Shown: piece by piece, positions 9,818-19,285 of the stretch | Layout: every line of letters starts with the position of its first letter | Position numbering within the stretch: the stretch's first letter is position 1 | Assembly (NCBI RefSeq): GCF_016863475.1 | Contig: NZ_BOOY01000031.1 | Coordinates: 62,001 to 126,000 of the forward strand | DNA from: Spirilliplanes yamanashiensis | Lineage (GTDB): Bacteria; Actinomycetota; Actinomycetes; Mycobacteriales; Micromonosporaceae | Direction of reading: 5' to 3' | DNA length: 64,000 bases | Notes under the pieces: model-generated | Seen by the model: the letters and a program-made list of their open reading frames with translations, nothing else | What the model was told of the DNA's origin: nothing | Database searches by the model: none | Position numbers and translations under genes: made by a program

Positions 9818-10134
9818 CGCTTGCCGTCTCCCGGTTCATCGCGCCGGTGCGAGCCCACCCGGCGCTCCTCCACGTCGTCGTCGCGCAGGTCGGCGAACTC
9901 GTCTTCGTACAGCACGCCCTCGGCGAAGGCGGCGTGGATCTCCTGCTCGCGCTCCGCCATGCCCGCGCGGACGTCGTCCACGAAGCTACGCATCGACTCG
10001 ACGAGCCCGCCAGCCGATTCCGACAGCGACGAGGCGATGCCCGTCGGGGTGAACTGCTGCGCGGCGCGGTTCATCTTGCGCACCACCACGACACCGACGG
10101 CCAGGCCGATGCCCAGCCAGAGCAGACGCTTCAC
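9814..10134 (-). CDS. Small membrane-anchored actinobacterial protein (DUF6167-like)
   Basis: 106 residues. A single N-terminal hydrophobic helix ([15 protein letters not shown]) and then [20 protein letters not shown], a charged linker and an acidic tail. Matches my memory of the DUF6167 family found immediately before alaS in many actinobacteria; function unknown. GTG start with GGGGAGG eight bases upstream. Stop overlaps the alaS ATG, so it is co-translated with alaS. Confidence 0.85.
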   Translation of the reverse strand: MKRLLWLGIGLAVGVVVVRKMNRAAQQFTPTGIASSLSESAGGLVESMRSFVDDVRAGMAEREQEIHAAFAEGVLYEDEFADLRDDDVEERRVGSHRRDEPGDGKR

Positions 10135-10153
10135 GGTTCGGTCCTCCCCGGCC

Positions 10154-10618
10154 TCAGCGGCCCGCGCGACGGGACTTGCGCTGCGACTTCAGCGCGGCGC
10201 GCACCTCGCGCTCCTCCTCGGCGTGCCGGCGGGCGCCGGCCGCCTTGCGCAGCCCGTAGCCGAACGACGCCACCTTGACCAGCGGGTTCGCCGCCGCCGC
10301 CGACACGACCGTCGCCAGGTTCGCGACGTTCGCCGTCACGTTCTGGGCGTGCGACGTCATCGTGTCGATCTTCGCGAGCTGCACGTTCACCCCGTCCAGC
10401 GACACCTGGACCTGGCCCAGCGCCGTGTTGACGTTGTCCACCGTGGTCGTCACGTTCGACAGCAGCGGCGCGGCCTGCGCGTTCACGTCGTTGATCGCCC
10501 GGGTGGCGGCATCGACCGTGTGCCGCAGCCGCAGGATCGGCACGGCCAGCACGAGCACCAGCATGAGGAACGCCCCGGCCGCCACCAGCGCAGCGATCTC
10601 CCCGGCACTAACGTCCAC
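10154..10618 (-). CDS. DUF948-domain membrane protein
   Basis: 154 residues: an N-terminal membrane helix (IAALVAAGAFLMLVLVLAVPIL), then a long amphipathic helix/coiled-coil with Asn/Val/Thr heptads (NDVNAQAAPLLSNVTTTVDN) typical of DUF948, and a basic tail (KSQRKSRRAGR). The family resembles methyl-accepting coiled coils but has no known enzymatic role. GTG start preceded by GGGGAG. Head of the DUF948-DUF6167-alaS-ruvX-mltG-aroE run. Confidence 0.88.
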   Translation of the reverse strand: MDVSAGEIAALVAAGAFLMLVLVLAVPILRLRHTVDAATRAINDVNAQAAPLLSNVTTTVDNVNTALGQVQVSLDGVNVQLAKIDTMTSHAQNVTANVANLATVVSAAAANPLVKVASFGYGLRKAAGARRHAEEEREVRAALKSQRKSRRAGR

Positions 10619-10636
10619 GACTTACTCCCCCTCCAG

Positions 10637-10653
10637 CGGCCTGCGGCAGGCCG
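10637..10653. terminator. Hairpin downstream of the 1138-residue protein gene
   Basis: CGGCCTG-CGG-CAGGCCG, seven perfect pairs, in the roughly 100-bp gap between the stop at 10720 and the DUF948 start at 10618. Oriented to end the upstream minus-strand transcript. Confidence 0.4.
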
Positions 10654-10719
10654 ACCACCCGGGCGGCATCCCCGCCCCCGGCACCGTGCAGACCCTACCG
10701 TCAGTGACCGCGCGCCGCG

Positions 10720-13700
10720 TCACGACGGGGCGGGTGTCGGCGTCCCCAACGGATCGTCCGTGATGACCGGGTCGGGCGTCTCGCCCACCAGATCCGGGTC
10801 CGGCGTCACCTCCGGGCGCCCGCGCTCGTCCGAGATCGCGTTGCGCACCTTGATCGACACCAGCGACCCGGCGCACGCCGCGGCCGGCGTCGCCGGGGCG
10901 GCACCCACCTCGCCCGGCTCGGCCGTCACCGCACCCGGCTCGGCCTCCGGCTCGCACGCCGGCGCCCGCACCCACAGGTCGAGCGTGAACTCGTCGCGCC
11001 GCCAGCAGGACGCGTCGCCCTCGGTGCCCGGCGGCACGCAGTCCGCCACGTCCCAGCGCCGCCAGCCCGCGTCCGCCAGCGCCCGCTCGTACTCCCCGGC
11101 GGTCGGCTGCACGTCCTGACCCGACCGGGCCGTCCGCTCCCGGAACCGGCACTCCGAGAAGCACCACAGGCTGCCGCTGCTGTTGTCCTCGACCCCGGCG
11201 GACGCCCACCCGGGCACGCTCAGCTCGTCGAGCGCGGCGAACACCGGGTCCCGCGTCGCCGACCGGATCAGGAAGAACATCGGCAACGCCGCCAGCAGCA
11301 CCAGCGTCACCGCCAGCAGGGTGACCATCCGCAACCGGCGCTGCTCGCGCATCGTGCGCCGCAGCTCCGCCCGCATCCCGGTGGCCGGCTCGTCGGGCGC
11401 GGACCCGTCCGGGGCCGGCGACACCGGCCGCGCGGGCGCCTCGACCGGGGCCACCACGGCGGCTCCCCGCCCGGCGGCACCGGCGGCCACCGAACCGACC
11501 ACCGTCCCCGGCGGGGCGACAGCCTCCGGCGGGCGCACGGCGGCGCGCGCGGCGCCCTTGGCGGGCGCCTCGTCGGGCGCGCGCACCGCGGCCCGGGCGG
11601 CGGTCCCGGCCTCGAACGCCGACGGCGGCCGCACGGCCGCCCGCGCCACCGGCGCCTCGTCGGGCCGGGGCCCCTGCTGAGCCGGCGGCACGGCGACGCG
11701 GCCGGAGGTCTGGGCGGTGGCGCGGCCGGGGGTCACCCGGGCGGCGCCGGCCATCGGGGGCGGGACCGCCGCTGCCGCCACCGCGCCGGCGGCGCCGGCG
11801 GCGCGGGCGGCGCCGGGGGCTGGGCGGCGGCCGTGCGGGTCGTTCTGGGCCGGGGGGTTCGAGGCCTGGGCGGCGGCGCGGTTGCGGGGGTCGCGCGGGT
11901 GGTCGGGGTCGTGGGGGTCGCGCTGATCGCGCAGGTCCCGCACGTCGCCTTGCGGGCCCCGTGGGTCATGCGGGTCGTGGGGGTCGCGGCGACCGCGCGG
12001 ATCGCGTGGGTCGTCGTGAGGGTCGCGCTGGCCATATGAGTCGCGCGGGTCGTCGCCGGGGTCGAAGCCCGGGTTCCGGCCCTGGTCCTGCAGGCGGGCG
12101 CCCGGCTGGCCGGGTCGGATCGTGCCGGACCGCTCGCCGGGGTGGTGGGTCATGCCATCGGGGCTGCCGCCCGGCACTCCGCCCGGCACCCCTGCAGGGC
12201 CGCTTCCGGGCATGCCGCCGGGGACGCCACCCGGCACGCCGCCGGGAGGCACGGGGGTTGCTCGGCCGGGGACCGCCGCCTGGCCCGGGATCGCCGCCTG
12301 CCCGGGACGGGCAGCACCGGGGTGCAGGGCGCCGGGACGGCCCGAATCGTGCGGGCCCGCCGGGCCCGGGTGACCGGGCTGACCCGCGGTGCCAGGGCGA
12401 CCGGGCTGGCCGACGCCCGGCTGGCCCGGGTGGCCCGGAGCGCCGGGGTGGCCTGTGGCGCCGGGGTGGCCCGGGTGCGGGGCCGGGGCCTGGACGCGGG
12501 CCTGGACGGGGCGCTGGTCCGGTCGCTGGGCGGGGGCCATCGCGCCGGCCCGGCCGGGGACGACCGGGGCGCGGGCGCCCTGCGGGCCCGGCACGACCGG
12601 GACCTCGGTGATCGCGGTGACCTGTTCGACGGGGTCGGCGACGCCGTGCCGGGCCACCGGCGCCGGGCCGGCCGGGACGCCGAAGGCGCCCGGGCTGACC
12701 GGGCCGCTCGGGCCGATGCTGTAGGAGCCGGGGCTGACGGGTCCGGCGGGGGTGCCGTAGCCGGCGGGCGGCGCGGCGGCGCGGCCCGGGCCGGCCGGGG
12801 GCCGGGGCGACGGGCGGGGGCCGGTCTGGTCGCCCGGGGGCGTGGCGCGGGCGCCGGGGCGCGGCACGGGGCCGGTGCCGGCGTCGCCGGGGGCGCGGCC
12901 GGGCGCGGCGGCGCGGGCCGCCGGTGGTTCGGGGGCGTTGCCGCTGCGCGGCACGGCGACCTCGGGGCCGGCGTGGCGGCCGGGCGGCTCGGGGGCGTTG
13001 CCGCTGCGCGGCACGACCACGTCGCCGCCGAACCGGCCGCCCGCGGGCGGAGCGGACCGCGGCGCGACCGACGGGTACTCCCCCGACGCGTGCCGGGGCC
13101 CGGTCCGCTCGGGGCGGGGCGCGGCGGCGCCGGGGTCGATCCGGCCGGACGCGTGGCCGGGCTCGGCCCGCCCGGGGACCTGACCGGGGTCGAGCCGGCG
13201 CGAGCCGTGGCCGGGCCCCTGGCCCGGCCCCTGGCCGGGGGTCACTCGGCCGGGCATCTGGCCGGGGTCGATCCGGCCCGACATCTGGCCGGGGTCGATG
13301 CGGCCCGAGGCGTGGCCCGGGTCGATGCGGCCGGAGGCGTGGCCCGGGTCGATGCGGCCGGGCAGCTGGCCCGGGTCGATGCGGCCGGGCAGCTGGCCCG
13401 GGTCGATGCGGCCCGAGGCGTGCCCCGGGTCGTGGCGGCCCGGGGCCGGCGGGTAGCCGGGGTCGGCCGGGAAGCGGTCGGCGGCCGGGGGGCGGGGGTC
13501 GTCGGCGGTGCCGTGGCGGGGGCGCGGCGGGACCGGCGAGACCGGCGCGGCCGGGCCGGCGGGCATGCCCGACACCGGGCGGGGGGCGCCGGAGACCGGG
13601 CGGGGGGCGCCCGACGTGGGGGCGACCGGCGGCGCGACGATCGGGGCGCCGCCGGGGCCCGCGGTGGGCGGTGGCGCCTGGTGCGGGGGCTGGTGCGGGG

Positions 13701-14136
13701 GCTGGTGCGGGGCCGGCCGGCGGGTGGCGCCCGGGTCGGCGGGCGGTGCGGCGCCGCGCGACGGGCCGGTGCCGCGGGGCGGCCCGGCGGCGCGCGGCGG
13801 CTCGGCCGCGTGGGAACCGGCGAGACCGCCGTGCGGGGCACCGGGGCCACCGCGCGGCGGGGAGTCGGGTGCGCCGCGCGGTGGGGCGTCGGCGGGCTGG
13901 TCGTCGTCGGCGCGGGGGGCCCGGCTGTAGGCGGACGGGACGGCGGCGGCGCCGCCCGGGCCGAGGGCGGTGGTGTCCTCCTTGGCCGAGCGCAGGTCGT
14001 CGAGCCAGCCGGTCTCCTCGCCGCTGACCTCCTCCGCGGGCGGCGGCTCCGGCTTGGCGCGCCCGAACAGGCGCCGGCTGCGGCCGGCCTGATCCTGCCG
14101 GTCGTCGTCGGGCCGTTCGGGTCCGCGGGCTCTCAC
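10720..14136 (-). CDS. Very long Pro/Gly/Ala-rich repeat protein with single C-proximal membrane helix (unknown function)
   Basis: 1138 residues. About the first 930 are low-complexity, cytoplasmic by topology: a short conserved-looking start ([25 protein letters not shown]), QPP-HQPP repeats, nine-residue GRIDPG repeats near 13240-13440, collagen-like G-x-P stretches, then a run of DP-rich charged repeats. A basic segment ([12 protein letters not shown]) precedes one membrane helix (about 937-960). The last 170 residues are predicted outside and contain several Cys ([29 protein letters not shown]) that look like a small folded domain. GTG start overlaps the rarA stop (GTGA). No family recognised; a wall-spanning or scaffold-type role is only a guess. 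Confidence 0.8.
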   Translation of the reverse strand: MRARGPERPDDDRQDQAGRSRRLFGRAKPEPPPAEEVSGEETGWLDDLRSAKEDTTALGPGGAAAVPSAYSRAPRADDDQPADAPPRGAPDSPPRGGPGAPHGGLAGSHAAEPPRAAGPPRGTGPSRGAAPPADPGATRRPAPHQPPHQPPHQAPPPTAGPGGAPIVAPPVAPTSGAPRPVSGAPRPVSGMPAGPAAPVSPVPPRPRHGTADDPRPPAADRFPADPGYPPAPGRHDPGHASGRIDPGQLPGRIDPGQLPGRIDPGHASGRIDPGHASGRIDPGQMSGRIDPGQMPGRVTPGQGPGQGPGHGSRRLDPGQVPGRAEPGHASGRIDPGAAAPRPERTGPRHASGEYPSVAPRSAPPAGGRFGGDVVVPRSGNAPEPPGRHAGPEVAVPRSGNAPEPPAARAAAPGRAPGDAGTGPVPRPGARATPPGDQTGPRPSPRPPAGPGRAAAPPAGYGTPAGPVSPGSYSIGPSGPVSPGAFGVPAGPAPVARHGVADPVEQVTAITEVPVVPGPQGARAPVVPGRAGAMAPAQRPDQRPVQARVQAPAPHPGHPGATGHPGAPGHPGQPGVGQPGRPGTAGQPGHPGPAGPHDSGRPGALHPGAARPGQAAIPGQAAVPGRATPVPPGGVPGGVPGGMPGSGPAGVPGGVPGGSPDGMTHHPGERSGTIRPGQPGARLQDQGRNPGFDPGDDPRDSYGQRDPHDDPRDPRGRRDPHDPHDPRGPQGDVRDLRDQRDPHDPDHPRDPRNRAAAQASNPPAQNDPHGRRPAPGAARAAGAAGAVAAAAVPPPMAGAARVTPGRATAQTSGRVAVPPAQQGPRPDEAPVARAAVRPPSAFEAGTAARAAVRAPDEAPAKGAARAAVRPPEAVAPPGTVVGSVAAGAAGRGAAVVAPVEAPARPVSPAPDGSAPDEPATGMRAELRRTMREQRRLRMVTLLAVTLVLLAALPMFFLIRSATRDPVFAALDELSVPGWASAGVEDNSSGSLWCFSECRFRERTARSGQDVQPTAGEYERALADAGWRRWDVADCVPPGTEGDASCWRRDEFTLDLWVRAPACEPEAEPGAVTAEPGEVGAAPATPAAACAGSLVSIKVRNAISDERGRPEVTPDPDLVGETPDPVITDDPLGTPTPAPS
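13240..13440. repeat. Tandem 27-bp coding minisatellite (GRIDPG repeat)
   Basis: About seven consecutive 27-bp units with the core GTCGATGCGGCC and only small changes encode GRIDPG followed by HAS, QLP or QMS. Two more diverged copies lie at about 13130 and 13185. Unit length is a multiple of three, so copy-number change keeps frame. Confidence 0.9.
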
Positions 14137-15962
14137 AGGTCGTCCTTCCCGGCGGGTGCGCCGCCGACTTCGCCGGCGGGCGTCGTTGCCCGGGCGCGGC
14201 CGTTCGCCGTGCGGCGTCCTGCCGACTGACGACGATTGCCGACCGCCGGCGTGCCCGCAACCCGCCCGGTCCCGTCCGGGACCGCCGGGGCGGGTGTGTC
14301 GTCGCCAGTCTCGACGGTGCCCGCAACCCCGGGCCCGGGCGCTTCCCCAGCCGTGGCAGGGGCTTCGGCCGCAGCGGGGCCGCCGGCCGGGACGGGCTCG
14401 GGCACGTCGGCGGCGGCCGGCGTGGTCTCGGTCACGACGGAGCCGGTAGCGGCGGCGGAAGCAGCAGGCTCAACCCCGTCCGGCGCGGCGACAGAGGCAT
14501 CAGGCCCGGAAGCGGGCGACGCGGGGGGCCCGAAAGCGGGCGCGGCGGCGGGCGCGGGCGCAGCGGCTGCCGGAGGTGCGGCGGGGGCCGGGAGGCCGCG
14601 GACGATGCGGCGCAGGCGGGGCAGGCGGTCGGCGACCGCGCGTTCCGCGCCGTGGGCCGTCGGGGTGTAGTAGTCGACGCCGACGAGGTCGTCCGGTGCG
14701 TACTGCTGGGTGGCGACGCCCAGCGGTTCGTCGTGCGGGTAGCGGTAGCCGCGGCCGTGGCCGAGGCCCTTGGAGCCGGCGTAGTGGGCGTCGCGCAGGG
14801 CCGGGGGCACCGCGCCGCCGACGCCCTTGCGGACATCGGCCAGGGCGGCGCCGATGGCGGTGGTGACGGCGTTGCTCTTGGGGGCGGTGGCGCAGTGGAC
14901 GACGGCGTGCGCCAGGTTGAGGCCGGCCTCGGGCAGGCCGATGAGCTGCACGGCCTGGGCGGCGGCGGTGGCGACGAGCAGGGCCTGCGGGTCGGCCATG
15001 CCGACGTCCTCGCTGGCGAAGATGACGATGCGGCGGGCGATGAACCGGGGGTCCTCGCCGGCGACGAGCATCCGGGCCAGCCAGTGCAGGGCGGCGTCGG
15101 GGTCGCTGCCGCGCATGCTCTTGATGAACGCGCTGGTGACGTCGTAGTGGGCGTCGCCGTCGCGGTCGTAGCGGACGGCGGCGACGTCGACGGCGCGTTC
15201 GGCGGTGGCCAGGTCGATCTCGGTGGCGCCGGCGGCCTGGGCGGAGCCTGCGGCCGCCTCGAGCGCGGTGAGGGCCTTGCGGACGTCGCCGCTCGCGAGG
15301 CGTACCAGGTGGTCCTCGGCCTCGGCGGTGAGGGTGACCTCGCCGGCGAGGCCGCGTTCGTCGGCGACGGCGCGCCGGACGAGGTCGCGGACGGCGGCGT
15401 CGTCGAGGGGTTGCAAGGTGAGCAGCACGCACCGGGACAGCAGCGGCGAGATGACCGAGAAGTACGGGTTCTCGGTGGTGGCGGCGAGCAGGGTGACGGT
15501 GCGGTCCTCGACGGCGGCGAGCAGCGAGTCCTGCTGCGTCTTGGAGAAGCGGTGCACCTCGTCGATGAACAGGACGGTGGGCGAGCCGCCGGTGCGGCGC
15601 CGGCGGCGGGCCTCGTCGATGACGGCGCGGACGTCCTTGACGCCGGCGGTGAGCGCGGACAGCGCGACGAACACGCGGTCGGTGGCGCCGGCGACGAGGT
15701 GCGCGATGGTGGTCTTGCCGCTGCCGGGCGGGCCCCACAGGATGACGGACAGCGGGCTGGCGCCGGTGACGAGCTGGCGCAGCGGGGCGCCGGGGGCGAG
15801 CAGGTGGGCCTGGCCGACGAGCTCGTCGAGGGTGCGCGGACGCATGCGCACGGGCAGCGGCGAGTCGGCCCGGACCGCGGTGAAGGCGGTGCCGGACGGG
15901 TGAGCCACGGGCGGTGCCGCTGCGGCGGGCTCGGCCAGGGGGAAGAGGCCGTCGACGTCCAT
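14133..15962 (-). CDS. rarA: Replication-associated recombination protein A (MgsA/RarA AAA+ ATPase)
   Basis: About 609 residues. [15 protein letters not shown], Walker [10 protein letters not shown], Walker [11 protein letters not shown], sensor [10 protein letters not shown] and the C-terminal tetramerisation part ([18 protein letters not shown]) define the clamp-loader-like RarA family that acts at stalled replication forks. The conserved core ends near residue 450; the remaining about 150 residues are an Ala/Pro/Gly-rich tail not normal for the family. ATG at 15962 is preferred; an in-frame GTG lies two codons upstream. Stop overlaps the start of the long repeat protein. Confidence 0.93.
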   Translation of the reverse strand: MDVDGLFPLAEPAAAAPPVAHPSGTAFTAVRADSPLPVRMRPRTLDELVGQAHLLAPGAPLRQLVTGASPLSVILWGPPGSGKTTIAHLVAGATDRVFVALSALTAGVKDVRAVIDEARRRRRTGGSPTVLFIDEVHRFSKTQQDSLLAAVEDRTVTLLAATTENPYFSVISPLLSRCVLLTLQPLDDAAVRDLVRRAVADERGLAGEVTLTAEAEDHLVRLASGDVRKALTALEAAAGSAQAAGATEIDLATAERAVDVAAVRYDRDGDAHYDVTSAFIKSMRGSDPDAALHWLARMLVAGEDPRFIARRIVIFASEDVGMADPQALLVATAAAQAVQLIGLPEAGLNLAHAVVHCATAPKSNAVTTAIGAALADVRKGVGGAVPPALRDAHYAGSKGLGHGRGYRYPHDEPLGVATQQYAPDDLVGVDYYTPTAHGAERAVADRLPRLRRIVRGLPAPAAPPAAAAPAPAAAPAFGPPASPASGPDASVAAPDGVEPAASAAATGSVVTETTPAAADVPEPVPAGGPAAAEAPATAGEAPGPGVAGTVETGDDTPAPAVPDGTGRVAGTPAVGNRRQSAGRRTANGRARATTPAGEVGGAPAGKDDL

Positions 15963-15976
15963 CGGCACGAAGAGTA

Positions 15977-16018
15977 CCGGCCCCGCCTCGGCGGCCGGAA
16001 CAGCCGAGGCGGGGCCGG
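15977..16018. terminator. Strong 16-bp hairpin upstream of rarA
   Basis: CCGGCCCCGCCTCGGC and its exact reverse complement separated by 10 nt: sixteen perfect pairs. It begins 15 bp before the rarA start and 28 bp after the stop of the small membrane protein gene, so it likely terminates that transcript. Confidence 0.7.
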
Positions 16019-16046
16019 GTGTCGGAAATCTCAGGACTTAGCGGGA

Positions 16047-16268
16047 TCAGCCCCGGCCGGGGCGGCGGCCGTAGAAGCGGCGGCCGCTGCCGGAGCCGGA
16101 GCCGGCGCGCGGGCCGCTGCCGACGCCCGCCAGGTACAGGGCCAGCAGGAGCAGGCCGAGCGACGCCATGGTCGGGAAGTTGAACAGGTCCGGGGCGCCC
16201 AGGTTGGTGTCGAGCAGGTCGAGCAGCAGGTAGACGCCGAACACGACGGCGGCGGCGATGGCGAGCAT
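16047..16268 (-). CDS. Small two-helix membrane protein (unknown)
   Basis: 73 residues: helix 1 LAIAAAVVFGVYLLLDLLD, short loop TNLGAPDLFNFP, helix 2 ASLGLLLLALYLAG, then a Gly/Ser/Arg-rich tail ending [14 protein letters not shown] at 16268 has GGAGG six bases upstream, which decides this start over a longer frame to 16337. No family recognised. Followed by the strong hairpin at 15977-16018. Confidence 0.75.
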   Translation of the reverse strand: MLAIAAAVVFGVYLLLDLLDTNLGAPDLFNFPTMASLGLLLLALYLAGVGSGPRAGSGSGSGRRFYGRRPGRG

Positions 16269-16305
16269 GGTGTCCTCCGGGGGTGGTGAAGCGTTGGGCC
16301 TGCTG

Positions 16306-17577
16306 TTACCCGGATGCGGGCGACTCCGAAACTCCACTGTCGACCGGAACTGATCGGCGGGCCGCCAGGTAGAGCGGGGCGGCCGCGGCGAGCACCCCGG
16401 CGCCGGTCAGCATGGCCGCCTCGACCGACACGGCGGCGGCCAGCGCGGTCAGGGCGATCCCGCCGATCGCCCCGGCCGGCTGGCTGACCATCGAGTTGAG
16501 CGACACCACGCTGGCCCGGTACGGCCCCTCGACCTGGCGGTGCAGCAGCCCGGAGTGCACCGGGTTCGCGGCGCCGTGCACGGCGTAGCAGAGCAGGAAC
16601 GCCGCGAGCACCCCGGCGGGCCCGGCGGACAGGGCCATGCCGGCCACGGCCAGCCCCTGGGCGACGCGCAGCCAGAACCCGCTCCACGGCGCCCCGATGC
16701 GCCGGGCGAGCAGCGGCACGGCGGCCGCCCCGGCGGCGCTGACCAGCCAGGCCGCCGACGAGGCCGGGCCGAGCAGCGCGGCGGCCGCGTCCCGGCCGCC
16801 GGCCATGACCTCGGCCAGCTTCACCGCCGTCAGGGCCTCGAACGTGACCATGCCGAAGCCCCAGAACAGCTCCACCGCGATCAGCGCCAGCAGCACCCGT
16901 GACCGCTTGACCAGCCCGAACGCCCCGCCGACGGCCGTGGGCACCCCGGTGATCGAGGCGCGCAGCGCGGACGTGCCGCGCGGCGGGCGGACCTCGCGCA
17001 GCAGCAGCGCGACGGCCACCAGCGCGACGACCTCCAGCGCGATCGCGACCAGCACCGGGGCGGTGAGCGCGGTGACCGGGCCGTACGGCCCGAGCGCGAT
17101 GATGCCGCCGCCGGCCAGCGCGCCCGCGCCGATCGCCCCGCTCAGTGCCGCGCTCCCCCGGCTGAGGCCGGTCTCGATGTCGGCGGCCGGGTCGGCGGCC
17201 AGCGCGGTCTCCACGTACCAGGCCTCCAGCGGGCCGCTGTCCAGCGCCCGGTACACGCCCTGCAGCACGAAGCAGGCCAGGAACAGCGCCATGGAGTCGG
17301 CGAGGGCGAGCAGGGTCAGCGAGCCGAGCTGCACCACGACGGCGGCCAGCAGCACGGGCCGGCGCCCGATGGCGTCGGACAGCCCGCCGGTCGGCAGCTC
17401 CAGGAACAGCACGACGAAGCCCTGCGCCGCCGCGACCAGCCCGAACTGGGCGAGGGTGAGGCCGCGCTCCAGCGGCAGCAGCACGAAGATCGGGATGAGC
17501 AGGCCGGTGGGCAGCCAGCGCAGGGCGTTCAGCACCAGGTAGCGGCGGCGCACGGCGGCCGGCGTCAGAGGGCTCAT
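16306..17577 (-). CDS. MFS transporter
   Basis: 423 residues, about 12 membrane helices, with the motif A loop GGLSDAIGRRPVLL after TM2. The pattern (LPTGLLIPIFVLLPLERGLTL; LDSGPLEAWYVE) is the group of actinobacterial exporters usually paired with small HTH regulators. ATG overlaps the stop of the ArsR-type regulator by four bases (ATGA), so regulator and transporter are one operon. Substrate unknown. Two small indels near the C-terminus cannot be judged without alignment. Confidence 0.92.
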   Translation of the reverse strand: MSPLTPAAVRRRYLVLNALRWLPTGLLIPIFVLLPLERGLTLAQFGLVAAAQGFVVLFLELPTGGLSDAIGRRPVLLAAVVVQLGSLTLLALADSMALFLACFVLQGVYRALDSGPLEAWYVETALAADPAADIETGLSRGSAALSGAIGAGALAGGGIIALGPYGPVTALTAPVLVAIALEVVALVAVALLLREVRPPRGTSALRASITGVPTAVGGAFGLVKRSRVLLALIAVELFWGFGMVTFEALTAVKLAEVMAGGRDAAAALLGPASSAAWLVSAAGAAAVPLLARRIGAPWSGFWLRVAQGLAVAGMALSAGPAGVLAAFLLCYAVHGAANPVHSGLLHRQVEGPYRASVVSLNSMVSQPAGAIGGIALTALAAAVSVEAAMLTGAGVLAAAAPLYLAARRSVPVDSGVSESPASG

Positions 17578-18155
17578 GCGTCGCCCTGGCGCGGGAAGGC
17601 GTGCAGGTACAGCAGTACCTGCCGGGTGTCGTCGGTGGCGGGCGCGGCGTCGGCGGCCGCGCGGTGCCGGGCGACGACCTCGCCGAGCTCGTCCACGAGG
17701 GCCCGCAGCCGGGCGGCGTCGAGCGACAGGATGTAGTCGGAGCCGGACGCGGCGTCGCGCCATTGCCTCGGCCAGGTGGGGGCGGTCTCGGCCCACCGCC
17801 GGGCGTGGTCGGCGAACCGGCGCACGGCGTTGGCGTCGAGCCAGCGCACGGCGGCGGCCGCGTCCGGGTCGTCGTCGTAGTCGCTCGGGAAGAAGCTGCT
17901 GATGTCGTGCTCGGCCCGCCACCAGCGCTCGCGCCCGCGCCCGGCGCCGGCGTCCTCGGCGACCAGGCCGGCGGCGGCCAGCTGGCGCAGGTGGTAGCTG
18001 GTGGCGCCGGTGTTGGTGCCGAACGTGGCGGCCAGCCGGGTGGCGGTGGCCGGGCCGTCGAGGCGCAGCTGGGCGAGCAGGCGCGAGCGCAGCGGGTGGG
18101 CGAGCGCGCGCACCTGCTCGCCGCTGAGCCGCACCACGCGGGGATGAGCGTCCAT
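17574..18155 (-). CDS. ArsR-type winged-helix regulator
   Basis: 193 residues. N-terminal HTH (ALAHPLRSRLLAQLRLDGPA, then TRLAATFGTNTGATSYHLRQ) is the ArsR/HTH_20 type; the C-terminal half, with DISSFFPSDYDDD and several Trp residues, is a probable ligand domain. No ArsR metal-binding Cys box, so a metal-independent regulator. ATG at 18155 is only 4 bp from a 30-bp palindrome (18160-18189), strongly suggesting autorepression of regulator plus exporter. Confidence 0.9.
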   Translation of the reverse strand: MDAHPRVVRLSGEQVRALAHPLRSRLLAQLRLDGPATATRLAATFGTNTGATSYHLRQLAAAGLVAEDAGAGRGRERWWRAEHDISSFFPSDYDDDPDAAAAVRWLDANAVRRFADHARRWAETAPTWPRQWRDAASGSDYILSLDAARLRALVDELGEVVARHRAAADAAPATDDTRQVLLYLHAFPRQGDA

Positions 18156-18159
18156 GCCG

Positions 18160-18189
18160 TGCACAATACTTGTGCACAGATATTGTGCA
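18160..18189. promoter_or_regulatory. 30-bp palindromic operator upstream of the ArsR-type regulator
   Basis: TGCACAATA, two bases, TGTGCACA, two bases, TATTGTGCA: thirteen of fifteen positions are symmetric about 18174.5. It is AT-rich by local standards and lies just upstream of the regulator's ATG, where binding would block the promoter or start site. Best candidate operator in the window. Confidence 0.75.
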
Positions 18190-18199
18190 AGGTCTCCGG

Positions 18200-18697
18200 T
18201 CAGGCGCGCTGCCGCTCCGCGCGGCGCCGGACCAGCTCCTCGACGGCGGACGGCAGCGTCGTCTCGAAGTCGATGAGCTTCACCCAGGTGGGGGTCACGA
18301 CGATGCGCACCATGGCGTCGTAGAGCGAGCGCACCTCGGCCTCCCACGCCACCCGCTGCTCGGGCGTCATCGCGTAGCTGCCGTTCATCCGCAGGTACTC
18401 GGCCGGGATGCCGTCCACCACGTCCAGCTCCGCCCGGCCCCGCACGAGCAGGATCGTGGGCGGGTGCACCTCGGTGTCGACGGTCAGGGCGACCGCCGGA
18501 TTGCGGCGCAGGGCGGGCAGCTTCGGCGCGTTCGTCGTGGTGCACATGACGATCTCGGCGCCGTTCCACGTGAACGCGATCGGCACGCAGCGCGGGGTGC
18601 CGTCCGCCGCCACGTAGGCCAGCCGGGCCAGGTCACGGGCCAGCAGCTCCTGGCTGAGCGGCCGGTTCAGGATGTCGGTGATCTCGCTGGGTCGCAT
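18200..18697 (-). CDS. Pyridoxamine-5'-phosphate-oxidase-fold (flavin/F420-type) protein
   Basis: 165 residues with a split-barrel fold: ITDILNRPLSQELLARDLAR, LAYVAADGTPRCVPIAFTWN, NPAVALTVDTE and an ILLVRGRAELD strand are characteristic. Members bind FMN or F420 and often act as reductases; the specific type cannot be told. ATG at 18697 is chosen as the first start that gives the usual N-terminus; AGGACC lies upstream. Separate from the regulator by 44 bp holding the palindrome. Confidence 0.85.
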   Translation of the reverse strand: MRPSEITDILNRPLSQELLARDLARLAYVAADGTPRCVPIAFTWNGAEIVMCTTTNAPKLPALRRNPAVALTVDTEVHPPTILLVRGRAELDVVDGIPAEYLRMNGSYAMTPEQRVAWEAEVRSLYDAMVRIVVTPTWVKLIDFETTLPSAVEELVRRRAERQRA

Positions 18698-18789
18698 GGC
18701 CGGGTCCTCCGCGGTGCCGTCGGGCGGCCCGTGCGCCGCCGCTCGCGCACCGGGGACGGAGCCCGCCCGGCGTTCTCGACATCGGCCGC

Positions 18790-19275
18790 CTATTCGGCCA
18801 GCCGGAACGCCAGCTCCGTGCGCCACTGCGACAGGTCCGGCTCCTCCGCCGGGTCGCTCAGGTACGTCTCCAGCCGGGCGCCCCACTGCTCGCCGTCCGG
18901 GCCGGGCGCCACGTCGAAGGCCAGCCCCTGCGCGGCCGCCCAGTCGAGCAGGTCGCGGGTGGCAGCCTCGAGGGTGTCGGGGTGGCCGGTGTGCAGGGCG
19001 ACGACGTAGCGGCCCGCGGGCAGCTCGCCGGCCACCACCTCGCCGTCGCCGGTGACCGGCTGCGCCACGGGCACGCCGGCGGCGATGGCCAGGACGCCGA
19101 CCATGTCGATGACCTCGTACCGCAGGAAGGGGGCGCCGGCCGCGTCGATGCCGCGCTCGCCGAGCCAGTCGAACACCTCGCTGACGCGCGCGGCGACGTG
19201 GCCGACGGTCTGCATGGTGACGTGGCCGCGCACGGCGACGTAGGGCTGGGCGGCGCGCTGCTCGACCGTCGGCAT
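18790..19275 (-). CDS. GyrI-like / effector-binding domain protein
   Basis: 161 residues. Starts EQRAAQPYVAVRGHVTM and has the alternating strand pattern with GRYVVALHTGHPDTLEAATR and a C-terminal ETYLSDPAEEPDLSQWRTEL, the SHV-fold of GyrI/BmrR effector-binding domains that hold or hydrolyse amphiphilic small molecules. No HTH is fused. ATG at 19275 with GGGTGAGG upstream; an in-frame GTG three codons earlier is possible. Confidence 0.82.
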   Translation of the reverse strand: MPTVEQRAAQPYVAVRGHVTMQTVGHVAARVSEVFDWLGERGIDAAGAPFLRYEVIDMVGVLAIAAGVPVAQPVTGDGEVVAGELPAGRYVVALHTGHPDTLEAATRDLLDWAAAQGLAFDVAPGPDGEQWGARLETYLSDPAEEPDLSQWRTELAFRLAE

Positions 19276-19285
19276 GGCCCTCACC

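Noticed and set aside
5510-11119. A very long plus-strand open frame (over 1800 codons) antisense to mltG, ruvX and alaS
   Set aside because: Composition is Arg/Ala/Val/His-rich as expected for the antisense frame of GC-rich genes; no start signal or recognisable domain, while the opposite strand has clear families.
13240-13440. Regular repeats resembling a CRISPR array
   Set aside because: Units are directly adjacent 27-mers without unique spacers and lie in frame within a protein gene; no cas genes nearby.
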